From: Coriobacteriaceae bacterium
GTDB lineage: Bacteria; Actinomycetota; Coriobacteriia; Coriobacteriales; Coriobacteriaceae
Length of the DNA: 38,110 bases
Direction: 5' to 3'
Assembly: GCA_902362275.1 (NCBI GenBank)
Contig: CABIWB010000005.1
Coordinates: 101,004-139,113, forward strand
Shown here: positions 33,198-38,110 of the stretch, in pieces
How the letters are laid out: the number at the start of each line of letters is the position of its first letter
Position numbering within the stretch: position 1 is the first letter of the stretch
Translations under genes and position numbers: made by a program
Notes under the pieces: generated by a model
Seen by the model: the letters and a program-made list of their open reading frames with translations, nothing else
Databases searched by the model: none
Told to the model about the DNA's origin: nothing

Positions 33198-33943
33198 CAT
33201 GCAAAAATACCTCGCGCCACAAACCCCACCTACGCCAACAAAAAGTTGCACAATTTATTTCCCTTGTCTGTACATAGTTTGTTAGTCAAACGCAATTACC
33301 AGTGCAGCTTGCTGCTCCATTTGGGCTTCAGGAACGCTTCCAATTATTGCCAGCACCCCAATAACCTGCGCCAACGTGAACAACATCCCAAAACAACCCC
33401 CCTTAAGCACGTCAAATGAAAGAAATGTTGTCCAACGTAGCCCAGATCAGTTTCACTAACAGCTTGTGCTAGGATACCTAACGTTACATGAGTTCAACTG
33501 TGCTCACGGCTCCAGCAAGCCACAAAGCGCAGGGTCGATCAGCATCCAGCCGTAACGGCGGTGCCAGAAACACCACGAGCTCCAATATCGATTGTCATGT
33601 GCGATTTTCACTTTCTTTTGTGGCTATTTATAAGTTCGCATTAGGCAGTGTAATAAGTTGTTATGGCAAACAACAGCAGTCCTTTAGCTGGCTGCGCGCG
33701 GTCCAGTTTTGTACCCGCTTGACTGGCTCGCACGCAGCCAGCTGGGGTCGCGGTCATTTTTGCGATACACGTCCGCGACTCTAGCAACTGCGCTTATGCA
33801 TACCGTTCACGGTGGGGCAGAGCCACGTGCTTGTCTGACTGGGCTCAGGGTTTGAATATTGAGCGCCTTCGCGCACAAGCGCCCTGGCGAAGCAATACCA
33901 AAACCCCGTGAGCCAGACGTAAGACAGAAAGGGGGTGGTGCTC
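33198..33943. other. Gene-free region with hairpins ahead of the polysaccharide cluster
   Basis: About 750 bp of lower GC than its surroundings with no convincing gene; the longest frames lack ribosome-binding sites and family features. The clearest structure is AGCTGGCTGCG (33686-33696) with CGCAGCCAGCT (33733-33743), an 11-bp perfect stem enclosing CCAGT/ACTGG. Smaller hairpins are ACCGTTCACGGT and CTTCGC..GCGAAG nearer the end. It is probably the promoter and long leader of the loaP-type gene. Position after a tRNA also makes it a candidate island boundary, but I find no repeat of the tRNA 3' end within the window. Confidence 0.5.
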
Positions 33944-34489
33944 GTGTGGTATGTGATCCAGGTCATTAACGGTCTCGAAGACGTAATGCGCGAGCGCATC
34001 GAGCGTATAGTTCCGGCTGGTGCTATGCAAGAGCTCTTTTATCCCCAATTTCAAACCGAGATTAAAGTACACGGCGAATGGGTCAATACGACCAAACCAC
34101 TCTTTCCCGGTTATCTTATCTGCGATACGGCAGATCCCCGAATTGTGCAACAGTATCTGCTACGCCTGGACGACTTTGCCTGGGTGCTTGCCCAAGACGG
34201 TCGGTTTGTGCCACTGGCAAAAGAAGAAGTCCAGCTTATTGGTGGTTTTACGCATAAGGGAGACCGCGTGGTGCCCATGAGCGAGGCCCTAAAAGACGGT
34301 GACCAGGTCGTAGTGATGGCAGGTCCGCTGCTGGGCCACGAAGGCCTTATCAAAACCATTAATAGACGCAAGAGCACTGCTTATTTGGAGCTCAACCTGT
34401 GCGGCCGACGCGTAACTACGCGCGTTGGTCTCGCGGTGCTTTCAAACGAGCAGCGCGTCATGCGCAACCTAAAAAAGGCGATTGGCTAG
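33944..34489 (+). CDS. NusG-family transcription antiterminator (LoaP/RfaH type)
   Basis: GTG 33944 is chosen because AAAGGGGGTGG, a near-perfect ribosome-binding site, is centred about 9 bases before it, and MWYVIQ is the usual NusG-family opening; earlier GTG codons would overlap that site. The 181-residue protein has an N-terminal NGN domain (MWYVIQVINGLED, PLFPGYLICDT) and a C-terminal KOW domain (KDGDQVVVMAGPLLGHEGLIKTI). It differs from housekeeping NusG by its place at the head of a polysaccharide cluster, as for LoaP in Firmicutes/Actinobacteria and RfaH in proteobacteria. It should help RNA polymerase pass terminators in this long operon. It likely acts on a leader hairpin; a candidate lies at 34522. 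Confidence 0.88.
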   Translation: MWYVIQVINGLEDVMRERIERIVPAGAMQELFYPQFQTEIKVHGEWVNTTKPLFPGYLICDTADPRIVQQYLLRLDDFAWVLAQDGRFVPLAKEEVQLIGGFTHKGDRVVPMSEALKDGDQVVVMAGPLLGHEGLIKTINRRKSTAYLELNLCGRRVTTRVGLAVLSNEQRVMRNLKKAIG

Positions 34490-34521
34490 CTGCTGGCGAC
34501 CGCCACACAGAACAGGAAGGA

Positions 34522-34536
34522 TCCCCGACCTGGGGA
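34522..34536 (+). promoter_or_regulatory. Small hairpin after the antiterminator gene
   Basis: TCCCC-GACCT-GGGGA lies between the antiterminator gene and the sugar transferase gene. Its position would suit an RNA element read by the antiterminator, and GGGGA could also act as a ribosome-binding site for the next gene. No T-run follows. Role inferred only from position. Confidence 0.35.
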
Positions 34537-34540
34537 CAAA

Positions 34541-35305
34541 GTGTTGGAAGAGAACGTGTCGGATAAAACTCAGTTAGCAACGGATGCGCCTGCGGGAGCG
34601 GCGCTCATTGCTCAAGCCATGGACCGGCGCGAGGGCGTCGGCCGTTACAAGGCCATGCAATCCATCATGGACTGGGATCGTTCGCGCCTGGCCTACCGCG
34701 CCGTTAAGCGCGCCTTTGACGTCGTGTTCAGTGGCTGCGTGCTTGCCGTCATCGCCGTTCCCAGCCTTGTGCTTGCCGCGGCCATTCGCCTTGAGAGCGA
34801 GGGCAACCCCTTCTACAGCCAGATCCGCGTGGGCCAGACCCACCGCGATGGCAGCCTGTCCACCTTCCGCATGTGGAAGTTCCGCTCCATGTACAAGGAC
34901 GCCGACGAGCGCCTGGCAGATCTCAAGGAGCAGAACGAGATCGCCGGTGCCATGTTCAAGATGAAAGAGGACCCGCGCGTCACCAGGATCGGCAAGTTCA
35001 TACGCAAGCACTCCATTGACGAGTTCCCACAGTTCCTGAACGTGTTTCTGGGTCAGATGTCCGTCGTCGGCCCGCGCCCGCCGCTGCCGAATGAGGTGGC
35101 CGAGTACACCGAGTACGACCTACAGCGCCTGGCCGTGAAGCCAGGTATCACCGGGCTCTGGCAGGTCACAGAGCGCAATTCTGCCAGTTTCGACGGCATG
35201 GTCCGCCGGGACCTCGAGTACATAGCAAAACGCGGAATCGTTACGGACCTCAAAATCGTCCTCCTCACGGTTCTGGAGGTCTTCAACGGGAGCGATGCGT
35301 ACTAA
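34541..35305 (+). CDS. Polyprenyl-phosphate sugar-1-phosphate transferase (PF02397)
   Basis: A 254-residue bacterial sugar transferase that loads the first sugar phosphate on undecaprenyl phosphate. One membrane segment (FDVVFSGCVLAVIAVPSLVLAAAI, about residues 59-82) precedes the catalytic domain with FRMWKFRSMYKDAD, RVTRIGKFIRKHSIDEFPQFLNV, MSVVGPRPPLPNEV and KPGITGLWQV. It has only the C-terminal catalytic unit of WbaP-like proteins, not the multi-helix N-terminal domain. The sugar, galactose or glucose or another, cannot be told from sequence. The start is GTG 34541, or GTG 34556 after GGAAGAG. It ends in a TAATG overlap with the next gene. Confidence 0.9.
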   Translation: MLEENVSDKTQLATDAPAGAALIAQAMDRREGVGRYKAMQSIMDWDRSRLAYRAVKRAFDVVFSGCVLAVIAVPSLVLAAAIRLESEGNPFYSQIRVGQTHRDGSLSTFRMWKFRSMYKDADERLADLKEQNEIAGAMFKMKEDPRVTRIGKFIRKHSIDEFPQFLNVFLGQMSVVGPRPPLPNEVAEYTEYDLQRLAVKPGITGLWQVTERNSASFDGMVRRDLEYIAKRGIVTDLKIVLLTVLEVFNGSDAY

Positions 35306-36471
35306 TGCAGCATGTTTTCATCATCGGATCCAAGGGGATTCCGGCAAACTACGGCGGCTACGAGACGTTCGTGGAGAAGCTGACCGAGAATCAGGTATCC
35401 CACGACATCAAGTACCACGTGGCGTGCGCTGTGGACTCCGCCGAGGAGGTCGACGAGTTCGAGCACAACGGAGCGCATTGCTTCAAGGTACTACGCAGGC
35501 CCGTCGGAGCCGCTAGGGCGATCTTCTACGACATAGACGCCCTCAAGTGGTGCACCGCCTATATCGAGAATAACCGTGTCGAGCACCCCATCGTCTACGT
35601 GCTGGCCTGTCGCATCGGACCGTTTTTCGGAAAGTACGTAAAGAGGATCCACGCCCTTGGTGGCAAGGTCTTCGTGAATCCCGACGGCCACGAGTGGAAG
35701 CGCGCCAAGTGGAGCGCGCCCGTCCGCAGGTACTGGAAAGTCTCGGAGCGCGGGATGGTCAAGCATGCCGACCTGATGGTGTGCGACTCCAAGAACATCG
35801 AGAAGTACATCCGAGGGGAGTATGCCGACCTGCACCCCGAGACGACCTTCATCGCCTACGGGGCCGACATCAAGCGCTCAGCGCTCGCTGACGACGACCC
35901 GAAGTTCACGGGATGGCTCTCCGAGAAGGGCCTCGAGCCCTTCGGCTACTACCTAGTTGTGGGACGCTTCGTGCCTGAGAACAACTACGAGACCATGATC
36001 CGGGAGTTCATGGCTTCCGAATCCAAGCGGGATTTCGCGCTCGTGACGGGGGTGGACGAGTCCTTCCTCGCAGAGCTCGAGCGGAAGACGCACTTCAAGT
36101 CCGACCCACGCATCAAGTTCGTCGGGACCGTCTACGACCAGGAGCTCCTGAAGAAGATCCGTGAGCAGGCTTACGGCTACTTCCACGGCCATGAGGTCGG
36201 GGGTACCAACCCGAGCCTCCTGGAGGCGCTGGCGTCCACGCGCCTCAACCTCCTTCTCGACGTCGGTTTCAACCGCGAGGTCGCTGAGGACTCGGCCCTG
36301 TATTGGGGCAAAGAATCCGGAGACTTGGCTGAACTTATCAATAGCGCCGACGTGATGGATTGGAAGTCGATCGAGGAGCTCGATACGGCATCGACCTCCG
36401 TTATCCGCGACCGGTATTCGTGGCGGTCCATCACTGACAGCTACGAAGACCTTTTCCTCGGAAGGAGATAA
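35305..36471 (+). CDS. Glycosyltransferase, DUF1972/GT4 type (rhamnosyltransferase-like)
   Basis: A 388-residue GT-B enzyme. The N-terminus MQHVFIIGSKGIPANYGGYETFVEKL is typical of the DUF1972 group, which includes the pneumococcal beta-1,4-rhamnosyltransferase Cps2T. The C-terminal GT4 half has YYLVVGRFVPENNYETMI, IKFVGTVYD, and GYFHGHEVGGTNPSLLEALAS with the glutamate of the donor site. A rhamnose donor would fit the RmlA and RmlB genes that follow, since they open the dTDP-L-rhamnose path; this remains an inference. The start overlaps the previous stop (TAATG). The ribosome-binding site of rmlA lies in its last codons. Confidence 0.85.
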   Translation: MQHVFIIGSKGIPANYGGYETFVEKLTENQVSHDIKYHVACAVDSAEEVDEFEHNGAHCFKVLRRPVGAARAIFYDIDALKWCTAYIENNRVEHPIVYVLACRIGPFFGKYVKRIHALGGKVFVNPDGHEWKRAKWSAPVRRYWKVSERGMVKHADLMVCDSKNIEKYIRGEYADLHPETTFIAYGADIKRSALADDDPKFTGWLSEKGLEPFGYYLVVGRFVPENNYETMIREFMASESKRDFALVTGVDESFLAELERKTHFKSDPRIKFVGTVYDQELLKKIREQAYGYFHGHEVGGTNPSLLEALASTRLNLLLDVGFNREVAEDSALYWGKESGDLAELINSADVMDWKSIEELDTASTSVIRDRYSWRSITDSYEDLFLGRR

Positions 36472-36474
36472 CCA

Positions 36475-37374
36475 GTGAAAGGCATCATCCTCGCCGGCGG
36501 GTCCGGCACCCGCCTGTACCCGCTCACGCTCGTGACCTCCAAGCAGCTGCTGCCGGTCTACGACAAGCCCATGATCTACTACCCGCTGTCCACCCTCATG
36601 CTGGCAGGCGTCCGGGACATCCTGGTCATCTCAACGCCGACCGACCTCCCCAACTTCGAGCGCCTGCTCGGGGACGGCTCACGCTACGGCGTGAACCTCT
36701 CCTACGCCGAGCAGCCGAGCCCCGACGGCCTCGCGCAGGCCTTCACCATCGGCGAGGAGTTCATCGCCGGAGAGCCGTGCGCCCTGGTACTGGGCGACAA
36801 CATCTTCTACGGCAACGGCCTTTCGCGCCACCTGACGCGCGCCGTGCAGAACGCCGAGTCGGGCCGCGCCACGGTCTTCGGCTACCACGTGGACGACCCC
36901 GAGCGCTTCGGCGTCGTGGAGTTCGACCGCGAGGGCAGGGCCGTCTCCATCGAGGAGAAGCCCGCCGAGCCCAAGAGCTCCTACGCCGTCACCGGCCTGT
37001 ACTTCTACCCGGGCGACGTGGCCGCCAAGGCGCACAGGGTGGAGCCCTCCGCGCGCGGCGAGCTGGAGATCACCACGCTCAACCAGATGTACCTGGAGGA
37101 GGGGACGCTGTCGGTCGTCACCCTGGGCCGCGGCTACGCGTGGCTCGACACCGGCACCATGGAGAGCCTGCACGAGGCCGCGGAGTTCGTCCGCGCCGTC
37201 GAGCACTCCCAGGACCTGCCCGTGTCCGTCCCCGAGGAGATCGCCTGGGAGAACGGCTGGATCACGACCGCCGAGCTGGAGGAGGCGGCCAAGGCCTACG
37301 GCAAGTCGGTCTACGGACGGCACCTGAAGAAGGTCGCCGCCGGCGAGATCGTCAACAGCCCGCGCGAGTACTAG
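36475..37374 (+). CDS. rfbA: Glucose-1-phosphate thymidylyltransferase
   Basis: A 299-residue enzyme forming dTDP-glucose from dTTP and glucose-1-phosphate, first step of the dTDP-L-rhamnose path. It begins at GTG 36475 after GGAAGGAG, with [16 protein letters not shown], the nucleotide-binding loop. Further landmarks are [32 protein letters not shown] (catalytic aspartate), [26 protein letters not shown] and GYAWLDTGT. Length and motifs match RmlA. Third codon positions are almost all C or G, more extreme than in the two upstream genes. rfbB follows after 12 bases. Confidence 0.97.
   Translation: MKGIILAGGSGTRLYPLTLVTSKQLLPVYDKPMIYYPLSTLMLAGVRDILVISTPTDLPNFERLLGDGSRYGVNLSYAEQPSPDGLAQAFTIGEEFIAGEPCALVLGDNIFYGNGLSRHLTRAVQNAESGRATVFGYHVDDPERFGVVEFDREGRAVSIEEKPAEPKSSYAVTGLYFYPGDVAAKAHRVEPSARGELEITTLNQMYLEEGTLSVVTLGRGYAWLDTGTMESLHEAAEFVRAVEHSQDLPVSVPEEIAWENGWITTAELEEAAKAYGKSVYGRHLKKVAAGEIVNSPREY

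Positions 37375-38110
<736 letters not shown>

Noticed and set aside
33488..33784. 98-codon frame in the gene-free region
   Set aside because: No ribosome-binding site or family resemblance, and it crosses the strongest hairpin of the region.
33081..33943. tRNA-Ala as an attachment site of an integrated element
   Set aside because: No second copy of the tRNA 3' end and no integrase gene occur in the window; the island idea rests on position only.

Overview
This window reads as a piece of a high-GC chromosome from an actinobacterial gut anaerobe of the class Coriobacteriia, most like Collinsella. That placement is an inference from three things: C/G-ending codons, a Firmicutes-like glycogen operon (glgB-glgP-glgC-glgD-glgA) in an otherwise actinobacterial setting, and a one-chain iron-sulfur L-serine dehydratase. 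No 16S or marker search could be run.

Layout. Positions 1-8535 are on the minus strand: the N-terminal part of a radical SAM/SPASM protein cut by the window edge, a MacA-MacB-like tripartite ABC system (adaptor, ATPase, permease; all three overlap by 1-4 bases), an L,D-transpeptidase, and a fused beta-ACT-alpha L-serine dehydratase. metK (minus) and gltX (plus) diverge from an intergenic region that carries a perfect 31-bp inverted repeat. On the plus strand follow gltX, priA, def, fmt and rsmB, the familiar replication-restart and translation-initiation set. A bidirectional terminator separates them from a minus-strand fmdB-type zinc ribbon gene.

From 18012 to 31249 the minus strand holds a glycogen/maltodextrin block: branching enzyme GlgB, phosphorylase GlgP, ADP-glucose pyrophosphorylase pair GlgC/GlgD, synthase GlgA, and then a separately promoted 1098-residue protein that fuses a GH13 amylase/neopullulanase-type enzyme to a GH77 4-alpha-glucanotransferase (MalQ). 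GlgC and GlgD supply ADP-glucose, GlgA elongates, GlgB branches, GlgP releases glucose-1-phosphate, and the GH13-GH77 fusion trims and rearranges linear dextrins. The promoters of the fusion and of the glgB/HAD divergent region share TGGTAAAACG boxes, which suggests one sugar-responsive regulator.

The most striking signal is that GlgA and GlgB both carry long histone-H1-like Lys/Ala/Thr/Pro tails (about 250 and 80 residues), while GlgP, GlgC and GlgD do not. The GlgA tail alternates acidic and basic blocks around a repeated TTTRK(R)TT..AKKA unit.

To the right are a HAD phosphatase, thiamine pyrophosphokinase, tRNA-Ala(GGC) with a clear promoter and terminator, and a gene-free stretch of about 750 bp with hairpins. 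The window ends in the start of a surface-polysaccharide cluster: a NusG-like antiterminator (LoaP type), a polyprenyl-phosphate sugar-1-phosphate transferase, a DUF1972/GT4 rhamnosyltransferase-like enzyme, RmlA, and RmlB cut by the window end. Several intergenic regions contain long hairpins, many with GGGAC/GTCCC in the arms, which may be a dispersed repeat family.
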